Shown: positions 29,975-40,497 of the stretch, piece by piece
How positions within the stretch are numbered: position 1 is the stretch's first letter
Layout of the letters: each line of letters opens with the position of its first letter
Assembly: GCF_037081835.1 (NCBI RefSeq)
Contig: NZ_CP146516.1
Coordinates: 1,325,501-1,389,500 of the forward strand
DNA from: Spirobacillus cienkowskii
GTDB taxonomy: Bacteria; Bdellovibrionota_B; Oligoflexia; Silvanigrellales; Silvanigrellaceae
Direction of reading: 5' to 3'
Length of the DNA stretch: 64,000 bases
Translations under genes and position numbers: made by a program
The notes under the pieces: generated by a model
The model's database searches: none
Told to the model about the DNA's origin: nothing
The model's input: the letters and a program-made list of their open reading frames with translations, nothing else

Positions 29975-30702
29975 GGATAATCAATAAATTTATAGTTCTC
30001 ACCCAGTATCTCATGCTTAACCTTATAATTTGATACTTTTTTACATATATCAATATTGCTTTTTTGAATGAGCGTAAAATCTTTTTCAATTAGGTTATTT
30101 TCTTTTAGTTTATTTAAAATCTCATTATGCCTTTTATAGTATCCATTAGATAAGTTATATCTTGCAGAAAAGCGAAAATTATTAAATATATTTTCTATGC
30201 ACGCGATAATATCGTAAACATGAATTAAATTCACAAAATTATTTGGATTTTGAATTCTTTGATCTTTATACCAATTAATTGGTAGTCTATCTGGTCCAAA
30301 AATCCCTGTTAAATGTAAGATACAAGCTCCTTTTATGCGAAGTTTTTCTTCTGCTTGAATTCTTGGAATAGAAAAATCTAATTGGCTATCTTCAGTTATA
30401 ACTTCATCGGGAATTTTATTAATGTATCCTGACGTGGTACTTAAAATAATTGTTTTTTTATTTTTACAATAAAAATCATAAAAATTTAATGCTAAAGAGA
30501 TATCATTCAAATTTTGAGATGCAGGAAAAGTCCATAAAACATTGTCAACCGAGGGTAAATTATTCCATGTTTCTTGTAAATTTAAATCAAATTTAATTTC
30601 TGAATTAGAAATAGCTTTTCTTTTTGTAAAAATAATATTTTTATATTTTTCATAAATAAAATTACCAATATAACCTTTTCCAAGGACAATCATATTATTC
30701 AT
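29971..30702 (-). CDS. NAD-dependent epimerase/dehydratase-like protein (atypical SDR)
   Basis: A 243-residue Rossmann-fold protein. The nucleotide-binding motif is short (IVLGKGYIGNFIYE at the N-terminus, G-K-G-x-x-G). Extended-SDR landmarks follow: LSTTSGYINKIP where the catalytic Ser/Tyr region would be, and LTGIFGPDRLP. The YxxxK signature is not clear, so dehydrogenase activity is uncertain; it resembles the YeeZ-like atypical SDR group. It lies 14 bp downstream of the carbonic anhydrase gene on the same strand, probably cotranscribed, though no pathway link is evident. Confidence 0.75.
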   Translation of the reverse strand: MNNMIVLGKGYIGNFIYEKYKNIIFTKRKAISNSEIKFDLNLQETWNNLPSVDNVLWTFPASQNLNDISLALNFYDFYCKNKKTIILSTTSGYINKIPDEVITEDSQLDFSIPRIQAEEKLRIKGACILHLTGIFGPDRLPINWYKDQRIQNPNNFVNLIHVYDIIACIENIFNNFRFSARYNLSNGYYKRHNEILNKLKENNLIEKDFTLIQKSNIDICKKVSNYKVKHEILGENYKFIDYP

Positions 30703-30716
30703 TTGCTACCTTAAAT

Positions 30717-31391
30717 TTAAATATTTGTGTTAATAAGACTTAATAGTCTATTTGCTTCTTCGTCATCCAGCACCTTAAAAAGGCCTTCAGTTTCATTAAA
30801 AGAATAAACATCAGCCGTTGCAATATCAAACCACCAACAATAAATTCTTAATTTATTTTGGTTGATTCTTTCTTTAATAATAGGATATGTTTCTAAATGC
30901 TTTTTTTGTTCTAATACGTTAATTTGAGAAAGTTGATTATGCTGTTTTAATCCTTTATTAATTATAAAACCATTATTTAGAAGTTTTAATGCACTTTCAC
31001 CATATTGTAGCCACGATCTCAAATTTGGGTAAGGTATAGTGGCTCTGTCTATTAGCAAGTTTTGCATAGCACCACATTCAGAATGACCACAAATAACAAT
31101 GCTTGTAACATTAAGCGTTAAAACAGAAAATTCAATTGCAGCGGCTTCGGATTCATCGCCAATAGAACTTCCATTTTCACCACATGGTGGAACCATATTG
31201 CCAACATTTCTGACTACAAAAAGATCGCCAGGATCGCTCGAGGCAAAAAGATTAGGAACCACTCTGCTATCAGAGCATGCAATAAAAAGCGTGTCAGGTG
31301 ATTGACCAAGAGCTAACCTTGCAAATGTTTCTCGATAGTTTGGTAATACATTCCTTCTAAAATCAGCAATTCCATTGATTAGTTTTTTCAT
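30717..31391 (-). CDS. Beta-class carbonic anhydrase
   Basis: Zinc enzyme interconverting CO2 and bicarbonate, 224 residues. Zinc ligands are Cys39 in the CSDSR motif, His103 and Cys106 (GHSECGA), with the Asp41-Arg43 catalytic pair. FVVRNVGNMVPP and ESEAAAIEFSV are typical of plant-type beta enzymes. The C-terminal WWFDIATADVYSF is also conserved. AGGTAA lies upstream of the ATG. Supplying bicarbonate would serve biotin-dependent carboxylases, including the one at 4085-10479, though the genes are not linked. Confidence 0.95.
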   Translation of the reverse strand: MKKLINGIADFRRNVLPNYRETFARLALGQSPDTLFIACSDSRVVPNLFASSDPGDLFVVRNVGNMVPPCGENGSSIGDESEAAAIEFSVLTLNVTSIVICGHSECGAMQNLLIDRATIPYPNLRSWLQYGESALKLLNNGFIINKGLKQHNQLSQINVLEQKKHLETYPIIKERINQNKLRIYCWWFDIATADVYSFNETEGLFKVLDDEEANRLLSLINTNI

Positions 31392-31549
31392 TTATATTAC
31401 CTGTAACAATACAAAAAGGTATAATTTCCAAATGTAATTTAGATTAATACTAAATAAAAAACAATGATACAATTATTAAAAGATGTTTTTTTGAGTATTT
31501 TTATGGCAATTTTTATTCAAAATAAAGATGGATGGGTAGATTAATACAA

Positions 31550-32023
31550 CTATTTAATTTGAATTCTTTTTACTTCTTTCTGTATTTCTGGCAGTTTTTT
31601 TAATTTTACAATCAGCTCCCCATTTTTCATTTCTGCATAAATATTTTCTTTATCGATACAATTTTCTGGGATTGCAAAACTACGTTCAAACTTTCCATAA
31701 AAACGCTCTCTTATATGAGGTCTTTCAGAATCTGTTTCTTCGCTTTCAAATTTTCTTTCACCTCTGATTGATAATAAGTTATTTGAAAACGAGATATCAA
31801 TATCTTCTTTTTTAGCCCCAGGAATATCCGCTGCAATAATAATTTCATCTTTAGTTTCTTTTAAATCTACTTTTAATGATAACCCAGATGCTGGCAAAAG
31901 CATGTCTACACTATTATCACGAAAAATATTATTAAATAATCTATTCATTTCTGTTTGTAGCAAATGAAAATTATCTGCTTCATTGCGCAAAGTTAAAAAA
32001 GATGGTTTTTTAAAAAGAGACAT
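31550..32023 (-). CDS. Small heat shock protein, Hsp20 family
   Basis: ATP-independent holdase chaperone, 157 residues. I start it at the ATG at 32023, which has a near-perfect AGGAGGA at spacing 7; an upstream in-frame start (32068) has none. The alpha-crystallin domain spans about 45-150: VDLKETKDEIIIAADIPGA, then LLSIRGERK, RERFYGKFERSFAIPE, and the closing A-x-x-x-G-x-L motif in AEMKNGELIVKL. The C-terminal IQIK resembles the I-x-I anchor. No CIRCE or ROSE-type element is evident upstream. Confidence 0.95.
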   Translation of the reverse strand: MSLFKKPSFLTLRNEADNFHLLQTEMNRLFNNIFRDNSVDMLLPASGLSLKVDLKETKDEIIIAADIPGAKKEDIDISFSNNLLSIRGERKFESEETDSERPHIRERFYGKFERSFAIPENCIDKENIYAEMKNGELIVKLKKLPEIQKEVKRIQIK

Positions 32024-32282
32024 AACAAGATCCTCCTTTATACATTTAGTTATAACATTCCCATCCACCTCATGAATAATTTAAATCATAATCTGTTCAT
32101 GCAAAGAAGCTCTAATTAAAAACTATAAAAAAATTAAAATCACTTTAGAAAATTTAAGTAAATTTTATATAACGTAAAAAATCATTCTTATTTTAAAACT
32201 TTTAAGTAATTTAAAAAATTGACAAATTTTAAATATCAAGTTAGCATGTATAAATTAATAATACAATTACAGGTCATTAAGT

Positions 32283-32579
32283 GTGTTATATAATCAATAT
32301 ATTATATCTATAGGGTTACTGTTTTTAAGTTCTACAATAATGATAATTGCTTGGTATGCACATCTTAAACATTCCAATTCTGCTATTTGGCAAGCCATAC
32401 TTGTTTCATGGTTTATTGCATTTTTCGAATATCTACTGCAAGTACCTGCCAACCGCATTGGATATAAGGTTATGTCAACTGCACAATTAAGAGTCATAGC
32501 TGAATTTTTTATTTTAGTCTCATTTGTATTATTGGAGCTGTTTATTTTGCATTTTAGAGGCCTTTTTCTTAGAATATAA
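32283..32579 (+). CDS. DUF486 (DMT-like) small membrane protein
   Basis: A 98-residue protein with about four membrane helices, matching DUF486 throughout: LFLSSTIMIIAWYAHLK, then ILVSWFIAFFEYLLQVPANR, IGYKVMSTAQLRVIAE. The family belongs to the drug/metabolite transporter clan and its substrate is unknown. The start is GTG at 32283, with a weak AGGT upstream. A TTGACA at 32219-32224 with TAGCAT 17 bp later could be its promoter. Confidence 0.88.
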   Translation: MLYNQYIISIGLLFLSSTIMIIAWYAHLKHSNSAIWQAILVSWFIAFFEYLLQVPANRIGYKVMSTAQLRVIAEFFILVSFVLLELFILHFRGLFLRI

Positions 32580-32614
32580 TTAACTATTAATTAATATTGC
32601 CAATAAGGTAAATA

Positions 32615-33811
32615 ATGAAAGCACTGTCAAGTAAATTTTCTTATAATTATAAATTATTATTTTTTTTTGTTATTTTTACAATTTTTTTTATACTATTAGA
32701 AATCAATAACAATCGCTATTGGCAAAGTGATTTTGAGGTGTATTATAACAGTGCAAATAGATTTTTAAATTCGCAGTTGTTATACAGACCTGGAGAAGAT
32801 GGTTTTTATAGGTACAAATATTCTCCAGTCGCTTCGCTGTTATTTATTCCATTTGCGCTAGTTCCATTTGAAATTGCTAAAATATTTTATTCATTTTTTA
32901 TTTCATTATTAATGTATTTAAATCTTATTATTAGCATTAAATTATTTAAATCATATACAAAAAATTCAATTTCTAAATATCATCTCTTTTATATAGTTTT
33001 TTTCATCGTTTTGTCTATGTTTTCTCATTATTTTAGGGAGTTACATTTAGGTCAAGTAAATATTTTAATACTTTTTTTGATTTTGTATTCTTTGATTGTT
33101 AACAATAAAAATACTCTATTATCTTCTGTATTAATTGCTTTATCAGGTTTTATTAAGCCCTACTTTTTGATATTTATATTATATTTTATTTTTGAAAAAC
33201 AATTTAAACAGGTTTTATATATTGTTTTTTCTTCTATTGTATTATTTTTTACTCCCCTGTTTAATTATAATTTTAATAATTTAATGACTAATTATTATTA
33301 CTGGTATTTAGAGCTAAAATTAGAAATATTAAGAGAAAGTGAAATTGGTAATATTGAAAATGTGTCTATATTTACTTTTTTTGATAAATATTTGGGATAC
33401 TTTTTTATAATTAATAATAAAATAGTACATCTTTTTGTGTTAATTATTTTAGGATTATTTGTTTCTTGGTATTTAATGCTTACAGCTAAAAATTTGCCAA
33501 AATCACAAAAAATTAAGTTTGATTATTCTATGTTATGTGCTTTAATACCAATACTAGTATCTAATGGAAGAAGTATTTATATTTTTCTATTTCCTTTAGT
33601 ATATTTAATATCAATTAGCAATATTTATAAAAACATGGTTTTTTTAATTGTTTTTTGTTTCTCTTGTATTTGTATAGGTTTGAATTTTGGAGAGGGAGTT
33701 ATTTTATCGCAATGGATTAAAAATTTTTATTTAATGCCATTTGCTGGATTAATGTTAATTTTCTTATCAGTATTTATAATTAAAGATAAAAAATTACTAA
33801 CTATAAAATAA
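32615..33811 (+). CDS. GT87-like (DUF2029) membrane glycosyltransferase
   Basis: Polytopic membrane protein of 398 residues, about ten helices. The first periplasmic loop has SDFEVYYNSANRF with Asp39 in the position of the catalytic acid of GT-C enzymes, then YRYKYSPVASLLFIPFALVP, which is the GT87/DUF2029 hallmark. Such enzymes use polyprenyl-phosphate sugars, for example alpha-mannosyltransferases. The acceptor is unknown here. It starts 35 bp after the DUF486 gene and ends 32 bp before the metal ATPase; no functional link is obvious. Confidence 0.75.
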   Translation: MKALSSKFSYNYKLLFFFVIFTIFFILLEINNNRYWQSDFEVYYNSANRFLNSQLLYRPGEDGFYRYKYSPVASLLFIPFALVPFEIAKIFYSFFISLLMYLNLIISIKLFKSYTKNSISKYHLFYIVFFIVLSMFSHYFRELHLGQVNILILFLILYSLIVNNKNTLLSSVLIALSGFIKPYFLIFILYFIFEKQFKQVLYIVFSSIVLFFTPLFNYNFNNLMTNYYYWYLELKLEILRESEIGNIENVSIFTFFDKYLGYFFIINNKIVHLFVLIILGLFVSWYLMLTAKNLPKSQKIKFDYSMLCALIPILVSNGRSIYIFLFPLVYLISISNIYKNMVFLIVFCFSCICIGLNFGEGVILSQWIKNFYLMPFAGLMLIFLSVFIIKDKKLLTIK

Positions 33812-33843
33812 AAATTAATAGAAAATTATATGAGGCATAATTT

Positions 33844-36186
33844 ATGGAAGAAAATAGCTTGCAAAATATTAACAATAATTTGAGCTTGACTCAAGATCCA
33901 GTTTGTAAAATGACTGTTGATCCTTCTAATCCAAAAGGTGGAAGCTTTAATTATAAAAATCATAAATACTATTTTTGTTCAATTTATTGCAAGGATAAAT
34001 TTCAATTACAACCAAATCAATTTTTAAATTCAATAGAATCTAGTGATACAAAGCAAAATCAACATAATGATAGTCTTGAATATATTTGCCCTATGCATCC
34101 AGAAGTTCGTCAAATTGGTTTTGGTAGCTGCAATAAGTGTGGAATGGCACTAGAACCTGTAAATATAGATTTATCAAATACTAAAATTGAATTTGATGAA
34201 TTGCAATACATGAAACAAAGATTATATGTAAGCTCTATTCTTTGTATTCCATTATTATTTATTTCAATGGGTGGCAGCTCCCTTCTGTTATCAATTATAA
34301 GTATGAATTATATTCCTTGGATTGAATTATTGCTTGCAACTCCAATTATTTTTTGGTGTGGATGGCCATTTTATATTCGTTTTTTTGAAAGTATTAAGTA
34401 TAAAAGTCTCAATATGTTTACTCTAATTGGACTCGGTGTTTTGGTTTCTTATTTCTACAGTATTATAGCTGTTATTATTCCAAAAATTTTTCCGCAAATT
34501 TTTAGAGATCCAATGACTGGTATGGTTGGACTTTATTTTGAAGCTGCATCAATGATTGTAACTTTAGTATTACTTGGCCAGGTTCTAGAACTCAAAGCAA
34601 GAAAAAAAACAAATTCAGCAATTCAATCCTTAATAACCTTAGCCCCCAAAACTGCTTTACGCCTTAACAAAAATGGCGAGCATGAAGAAGTTTCAATTAC
34701 AAACATAACTATTGGAGATAAAATTTTTGTTAGACCTGGAGAAAAAATACCAGTTGATGGCAAAGTGATTTCTGGGCAATCTGCGATTGATGAATCAATG
34801 ATAACTGGTGAATCGATACCGGTTGATAAAAGCAAAGGAGATATAGTTATAGGAGCAACAATTAACGGAACAGGTTCTTTACTCATTCAAACAGAAAAAA
34901 TTGGATCTCAAACACTTTTATCTCAAATCATACAGCTTGTTTCAGAAGCGCAACGATCAAAAGCGCCTATTCAAAAGATTGCCGATCAAGTTTCCGCTTT
35001 TTTTGTGCCTAGCGTCATTTTAGTTGCAATTTTTACATTATTAATTTGGCTTAAATTTGGTCCCGAACCTAGCATTGCTTATGGAATTATCAATGCAGTC
35101 GCAGTTTTAATTATTGCATGTCCATGTGCATTAGGATTGGCAACACCGATGTCTATAATGGTAGCAACTGGCAAAGCAGCAACATTTGGTATTCTATTTA
35201 AAAATGCTGAGTCAATTGAGCAGTTGCGAAAGGTTGATACACTTGTGATTGATAAAACTGGTACCTTAACAAAAGGCAAACCTCAATTAGTGACCATCAA
35301 TTCATTAGAAAAAAACATATCAACAAATGAATTACTTTTGTATGCAGCAAGTCTCGAACAATTAAGTGAACATTCACTTGCACAAGCAATTGTCAATGCA
35401 GCGCATGAAAAACAAATTAAATTGTTTTCTACAACAGAATTTAAATCGATCACTGGTAAAGGCGCCGTTGCAAAAATTAACGATCATCAAATTGCGATTG
35501 GCAATAAAGCGCTAATGGCGGATTTATCTATTTCTGTATCTGATTTTGAAAATAAAATTGATATGCTTAGAAGAGAAGGGCAGACAGTGATTTATGTTGC
35601 CTTTGATAATAAATTATTAGGATTACTGGGTGTCATTGATCCAATAAAAGAAAATGCACATGCTACAATTCAAGAGTTAAAAAATTGTGGCATTAAGGTG
35701 ATTATGCTTACTGGTGATAGCTCTAAAACTGCTGAACATGTTGCACGAAGCGTTGGAGTTGATCAGTTTTATGCAGACTTATTACCACATCAAAAGGCAG
35801 AAATAATTGAAAAAATACAAAATAACGGTCATATTGTTGCAATGGCAGGAGATGGAATTAATGACGCTCCTGCTTTAGCAAGAGCAGATGTCGGTATTGC
35901 TATGGGTACAGGTACTGATGTTGCCATTAGTAGTTCTGATATAACCCTTGTTAAAGGCGACTTAACTGGAATTTTAAAGGCTCGCAAAGTAAGCGTTAGT
36001 ACCATTAAAAATATTAAGCAAAACTTATTTTTTGCATTTGTTTACAATATTATTGGTGTTCCTATTGCTGCAGGAGTTTTATACCCTTTTTGGGGTGTGC
36101 TTTTAAGTCCAATTTTTGCTGCTGCTGCAATGAGTTTTAGTTCTGTTTCGGTTATTATAAATTCTTTAAGACTTAATCGAATGTAA
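33844..36186 (+). CDS. Copper/heavy-metal translocating P1B-type ATPase with YHS and metal-binding N-terminus
   Basis: A 780-residue exporter. The N-terminus has a YHS domain ([10 protein letters not shown] near residue 19, then [12 protein letters not shown]), then a heavy-metal-binding domain ([20 protein letters not shown], about 80-100). Eight membrane helices follow. The actuator loop has TGES, the transport helix [10 protein letters not shown] starts at residue 426, the phosphorylation site is Asp470 in DKTGTLTKG, and [16 protein letters not shown] gives the hinge. The CPC motif with these N-terminal domains points to Cu(I) or Ag(I). It lies alone after the GT87-like gene. No CueR- or CopY-like regulator is in the window. 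Confidence 0.95.
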   Translation: MEENSLQNINNNLSLTQDPVCKMTVDPSNPKGGSFNYKNHKYYFCSIYCKDKFQLQPNQFLNSIESSDTKQNQHNDSLEYICPMHPEVRQIGFGSCNKCGMALEPVNIDLSNTKIEFDELQYMKQRLYVSSILCIPLLFISMGGSSLLLSIISMNYIPWIELLLATPIIFWCGWPFYIRFFESIKYKSLNMFTLIGLGVLVSYFYSIIAVIIPKIFPQIFRDPMTGMVGLYFEAASMIVTLVLLGQVLELKARKKTNSAIQSLITLAPKTALRLNKNGEHEEVSITNITIGDKIFVRPGEKIPVDGKVISGQSAIDESMITGESIPVDKSKGDIVIGATINGTGSLLIQTEKIGSQTLLSQIIQLVSEAQRSKAPIQKIADQVSAFFVPSVILVAIFTLLIWLKFGPEPSIAYGIINAVAVLIIACPCALGLATPMSIMVATGKAATFGILFKNAESIEQLRKVDTLVIDKTGTLTKGKPQLVTINSLEKNISTNELLLYAASLEQLSEHSLAQAIVNAAHEKQIKLFSTTEFKSITGKGAVAKINDHQIAIGNKALMADLSISVSDFENKIDMLRREGQTVIYVAFDNKLLGLLGVIDPIKENAHATIQELKNCGIKVIMLTGDSSKTAEHVARSVGVDQFYADLLPHQKAEIIEKIQNNGHIVAMAGDGINDAPALARADVGIAMGTGTDVAISSSDITLVKGDLTGILKARKVSVSTIKNIKQNLFFAFVYNIIGVPIAAGVLYPFWGVLLSPIFAAAAMSFSSVSVIINSLRLNRM

Positions 36187-36322
36187 ATTTTAATTTAAAT
36201 AAACAACATCAATACTTCTATCTTATCATAACCAATTTTTTAAAATAAATTGAATTAAAATTGAAATATAAATAATTTTACCTTATTACTAAAAATATTC
36301 ATGAATTTTTGAGGTACTACAA

Positions 36323-37592
36323 ATGAATGAAAAAGGAATATCTTTATCGCGTAAAGAAGATTTTTCACAATGGTTTATTGAGGTATGCACTAAAGCAGAC
36401 TTAGCTGATTATTCTCCTGTAAAAGGATGTATGATTATTAAACCAAATGGATATTCTCCCCACATCAGAAACAATGATTTGGTCGCAATATAAAAAATGG
36501 ATTAAGAGTTATCGCGATCTTCCGCTTTTATATAATCAATGGGCAAATGTCGTGAGATGGGAAATGAGAACGCGTTTGTTCTTGAGAACAACAGAGTTTT
36601 TATGGCAAGAGGGTCATACGGCGCATGCAACAGATCAAGAAGCTGAACACGAAGCGATGCAAATGATTATGCTGTACAAAAATTTTTGTGAAGAAATTTT
36701 AGCTATACCAGTATTTATTGGCAGAAAAACTGAACTCGAAAAATTTTCTGGAGCAAAGCATACATATACAATAGAAGCTATCATGCAAGATGGAAAAGCA
36801 TTACAGCTTGGCACATCTCATCATTTGGGACAAAATTTTTCTCGGGCGTTTGATGTCCAATTTCAAACTGATAAAGGAACGCTAGAATACGTTCATGCAA
36901 CGTCGTGGGGTGTGTCAACCAGGCTCATGGGCGCGCTTATTATGACGCATTCTGATGATAAAGGCTTTGTTGTGCCTCCTCGCATTGCAGAAACACAAGT
37001 AGTTATTATTCCAATTTATAAAACAGAAGAAGAGTTTTTAAAAATATCAAATCTATTAAATAATTTAATTCCCGAATGGAAAAAAACATTTTCTCTTCAT
37101 TTTGATAACAGATCATTCCACACTCCAGGTTTTAAATTTGCAGAGTGGGAATTAAAAGGAATTCCATTGCGTCTTGAAATTGGACCAAGAGACCTAGAGC
37201 AAAAAACTTGTGTTATTGTTCGGCGCGATAAAAATAAAGGAGAAGAAGAGCATAAATCTGTTGTAAAGCTTGAAGATATTTTAAATATCGTTCCCAATAA
37301 GTTATCAGAAATTCAAAATAATCTTTATCATAGGGCAATACTTAGAAATTCAGAAATGACTTTTGAAATTCAGTCATTTCAAGAGTTAGAAAAAAATATT
37401 GAAGTAAAACCAGGTTTTTATTTAGCATACTTTGACGACAATCCAAAAGCAGAAGAAGAAATTAAACAAAAAATAGCTGTCACCACACGCTGCATCCCTT
37501 TTGATAAAAATACAGATAATACTTCTCTTGGAAAGTGTTTTTATACTCATAAACCAACAGCGCGAAAAGTGTGGTTTGCAAAATCTTATTAG
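36323..37592 (+). pseudogene. proS: Archaeal/eukaryotic-type prolyl-tRNA synthetase, internal out-of-frame deletion
   Basis: The intact start is at 36323 (ATG, GAGGT 7 bases upstream). It encodes the class-3 ProRS N-terminus ([37 protein letters not shown]). Directly after PNGY the sequence jumps to [19 protein letters not shown] in another frame. About 65 residues normally between these points (motif 1 and the following strand) are missing and frame is shifted by one. The remaining 381-codon part keeps motif 2 (RWEMRTRLFLRTTEFLWQEG), motif 3 (GVSTRLMGALIMTH), the anticodon-binding domain and the terminal WFAKSY. An ATG at 36447 could start this part but would lack motif 1. A functional synthetase must be encoded elsewhere, unless the deletion is an assembly fault. 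Confidence 0.88.
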
Positions 37593-37784
37593 GCTTGATG
37601 TAAGATTTTGGATTTTTCTAATATATTTAGACCCCCAATTTTAAAATTTATTACTTAATATGATATCTAAATTTTATTTTTTATTATTAAATTGTATGTT
37701 TTGTTTTGCAAAAATTTTATTGGTTATCTATTTAAAATAAAATTTTTTGTTTTTAAATTAATATTGAAAAATTAAAAAATGATA

Positions 37785-37813
37785 TTGACAAATATTTAAA
37801 AAAATAATATTTA
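37785..37813 (+). promoter_or_regulatory. Candidate sigma-70 promoter before the APC permease
   Basis: Consensus TTGACA at 37785-37790, 17-bp spacer, then TATTTA at 37808-37813. Base composition here makes a TA-rich -10 likely by chance, so the call rests on the -35 box and position 155 bp upstream of the permease start. Confidence 0.4.
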
Positions 37814-37839
37814 TAATTTTAGCTTCTATAGGAGATTAT

Positions 37840-37860
37840 ATGCTTACTTTATTTTTATAA
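37840..37860 (+). other. Possible six-codon leader ORF before the APC permease
   Basis: ATG-CTT-ACT-TTA-TTT-TTA-TAA, preceded by AGGAG at 37830-37834, spacing 5, and lying 27 bp after the candidate -10 box. It would encode MLTLFL with three Leu codons. A leader peptide controlling the permease by translation is possible, but no alternative hairpins are clear and the frame may be chance. Confidence 0.3.
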
Positions 37861-37968
37861 TTTTTCTTAATTACTTAACGCTCAAATAGTATTTATTTTT
37901 ATAAACTTTTTTCAACAATTATTTTATCTTATAAATTTTATATTTTAAAAATATGCAAAGGAAAATAA

Positions 37969-39531
37969 ATGCGCAAAATTACATCAGTTAATTTGTTTTT
38001 TTTATCACTTGGATCGATTATTGGATCGGGTTGGTTATATGGGGTTTATTTTACAGCAAAAACAGCGGGAAATTCAGCTGTAATTTCTTGGATTCTTGGC
38101 GGTTTCATGTTGGCAATTATTGCACTTTGTTACGCCGAAGTGTCTTTAAATAAACAATTTAATAATTTAACACAAGTTGCAAAAGGATCTTTTGGAAAAA
38201 ATGGAAATATTTTAGTTAGCCTTCTTACTTGGATATGGACAACTCTAATTCCTCCTATAGAAGTGCAAGCTACAGTTCAGTATGCTTCAAATTATTTACC
38301 TTGGATAAAAGATCAAAGTTCAAAAGAATTTTCTTATTCTTATTTAGGATTCTTACTTTCATTTTTTCTTCTTTTTATAATGTTTTTGGTTAATATTTTT
38401 TCCTCTAATACAGTTGGACGTGTAAATAAAATAATTACATTTGTAAAAGTTATAATACCTGTTGCAGTTTCATGCATATTTATTTATGTTTTGTTTCAAA
38501 ATCCTAGTAATGTACTTAATAATTTATCTACCGGTTTTTTTAGCGAAGGGATAGAAAATACTTTTAGCGCTATCTCAACGTGTGGTATTGCCTTTTCTTT
38601 TATAGGTTTTCAAACCGTGATTTTTTTAGCTAACGAAACAGAAAATCCGCAAAAAAGTATACCACGAGCTATATTTGGTTCCATTTTTATTGCACTAATT
38701 ATTTATGTTATGGTTCAGTTGAGTTTTAATTTATCTGTTCCTAATACTTATTTAAATGATGGTTGGAGTCAATTGAGTTTTGCAGGCGATTCGGGACCAA
38801 TTGCTGGTTTGTTAGGTATATTTGGTTTTGTATCTTTTAGCTATTTTTTATATATTGACGCTGTTATTTCTCCATTTGGTACAGGACTTGGGTACAAAAC
38901 AGCTGCATCTCGCGTATTGGCAGAGATTTCAGATAACAAAATATTACCTAAGTTTATATCTATAAGAAATCGATTTGGGTCACCATACCTTTCAAATTCA
39001 ATAAACTTTTTTATTGGTCTATTTTTTATTTATTTCTTTCCAAGTTGGAGTTATATGATTGTTATTTTATGTGGACTTATTATCTTAACTATGTCTTATG
39101 TGCCATTATATGTAATTTATCTTAGAATTTCTAATTTTAATAATACGTCATTTAAAATGAAAAGGTATTTATTAACATCATTCTTAAGTTTCTTCTTTTG
39201 TAACTTAATGTTTGTCTGGTGCGGTTGGGAAGCAATACGTATTGTTATGATAATATTTTTTGTAATTTTATCTTTCACAATTATTAAGGATATAAAATTT
39301 AAAACTATCAAATTTAATCCTATCTATCATCTTTTTTTACCTTCTCATATTTGTTTATTAGGCTATGTGACTTATTTTAAATTTATAAATAAAAATATTA
39401 GTTTTAGCCTAGAAGTTAGTAGTCTCTTTGTTTTTTCATTAATGTCTTTTTTGCTTTACAGAAAAATGATTTTAAGTCATTCTCAGAAAAAGATTTTTAC
39501 AAAGAAAGATGCGCAAGCAGATTTTACGTAA
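37969..39531 (+). CDS. APC family amino acid permease
   Basis: Twelve-helix transporter of 520 residues. The first helix has SLGSIIGSGWLYGVYFTA, the unwound G-S-G segment that binds the amino-acid backbone in APC carriers. NETENPQKSIPRAI between helices 6 and 7 and ASRVLAEISDNKILPKF between helices 8 and 9 are also typical. It would import an amino acid with protons; the substrate is not decidable, though the sequence resembles the aspartate/proton symporter branch. A short in-frame AAGG precedes the ATG. The end of another probable permease lies at 63758-64000. Confidence 0.85.
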   Translation: MRKITSVNLFFLSLGSIIGSGWLYGVYFTAKTAGNSAVISWILGGFMLAIIALCYAEVSLNKQFNNLTQVAKGSFGKNGNILVSLLTWIWTTLIPPIEVQATVQYASNYLPWIKDQSSKEFSYSYLGFLLSFFLLFIMFLVNIFSSNTVGRVNKIITFVKVIIPVAVSCIFIYVLFQNPSNVLNNLSTGFFSEGIENTFSAISTCGIAFSFIGFQTVIFLANETENPQKSIPRAIFGSIFIALIIYVMVQLSFNLSVPNTYLNDGWSQLSFAGDSGPIAGLLGIFGFVSFSYFLYIDAVISPFGTGLGYKTAASRVLAEISDNKILPKFISIRNRFGSPYLSNSINFFIGLFFIYFFPSWSYMIVILCGLIILTMSYVPLYVIYLRISNFNNTSFKMKRYLLTSFLSFFFCNLMFVWCGWEAIRIVMIIFFVILSFTIIKDIKFKTIKFNPIYHLFLPSHICLLGYVTYFKFINKNISFSLEVSSLFVFSLMSFLLYRKMILSHSQKKIFTKKDAQADFT

Positions 39532-39566
39532 AATAACTTATTGCAATTTTTAATTAAGGACTTTTT

Positions 39567-40331
39567 ATGACAATTGAAACAATTTCCGACCTAGAAAAAC
39601 TCAAAAAAATTGGTAAAATTGTTGCAAATACGCTTTCATATATGAAAAAGAAAGCAGAAATTGGCATGACAACTTTAGAGCTAGATAAAATTGGTGGTTC
39701 TTATTTAGAAAAATTCGGTGCCGTTTCTGCTCCAAAACTCACATATGGTTTTCCTGGTTATACTTGTATTTCTTTAAATCACAAAATTGCGCACGGAATT
39801 CCATCAAATGAAATAATTTCTGCTGGAGATTTGATTAATATTGATGTTTCTGCTGAATTAGATGGCTACTTTGCAGATACAGGAGGATCGTTTATGATAC
39901 CTCCTACAAAATTGAGTTACGAAAAATTGTGTACAGCAACAATGGAAGCAATGTATGCAGGAATATTTGCAGCAAAAGATGGTGCAAAATTATCGGCAAT
40001 AGGCAAATCTATTCAAAAAGTTGCGAGAAAATATGATTATAATATAATCGAAAACTTAGGAAGTCATGGTGTTGGAAAAGCGCTTCACGAAGAACCGAAA
40101 TACATTGCTTCATACTTTGATCCCAAAGATAAAAGAATTTTAAAAAAAGGAATGGTTATTACAGTGGAACCATTCCTTTCTACTGGCGCAAAGTTTGCGC
40201 ACGAAGATAAAGATGGTTGGACTTTAGTTATTAATAAAAATTATAGAGCAGCACAATTTGAGCATACAATTTTTGTTACAGATCGCGAACCTATTATATT
40301 AACCAAACCTAATTTTGATTGTTTTTTTTAG
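39567..40331 (+). CDS. map: Methionine aminopeptidase, type I
   Basis: Cotranslational removal of the initiator Met. The 254 residues carry the full pita-bread active site: His76 (KIAHGIPS), metal ligands Asp93 (INIDVS), Asp104 (YFADTGG), His167 (GSHGVGKALHEEP), Glu201 (TVEPFLSTG) and Glu232 (FEHTIFVTD). No N-terminal zinc-finger extension is present, so it is the type Ia form. AAGGA precedes the ATG. It lies 36 bp after the permease gene. Whether it is the only map gene in the genome cannot be told here. Confidence 0.96.
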   Translation: MTIETISDLEKLKKIGKIVANTLSYMKKKAEIGMTTLELDKIGGSYLEKFGAVSAPKLTYGFPGYTCISLNHKIAHGIPSNEIISAGDLINIDVSAELDGYFADTGGSFMIPPTKLSYEKLCTATMEAMYAGIFAAKDGAKLSAIGKSIQKVARKYDYNIIENLGSHGVGKALHEEPKYIASYFDPKDKRILKKGMVITVEPFLSTGAKFAHEDKDGWTLVINKNYRAAQFEHTIFVTDREPIILTKPNFDCFF

Positions 40332-40497
40332 ATATTAAAAATATTATTGCCACAAAAATAATAAAAAAAGGCATACAATTTCTTTTGTCAAAACTAAAAC
40401 CAAATCTAAGAGCAAAAGTAGACTAAGCACATAATAGCTCTTTTTTAACAATTAACTAGCATATATTTAATGCAGAAACTTAACTAAGATAAATTGT

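Larger units (their letters stand above)
37593..37968. other. AT-rich region upstream of the APC permease
   Basis: A 376-bp gap of very low GC content. Its 3' half holds a candidate promoter (37785-37813) and a six-codon leader frame (37840-37860), listed separately. Nothing recognisable lies in the first 190 bp. Confidence 0.5.
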
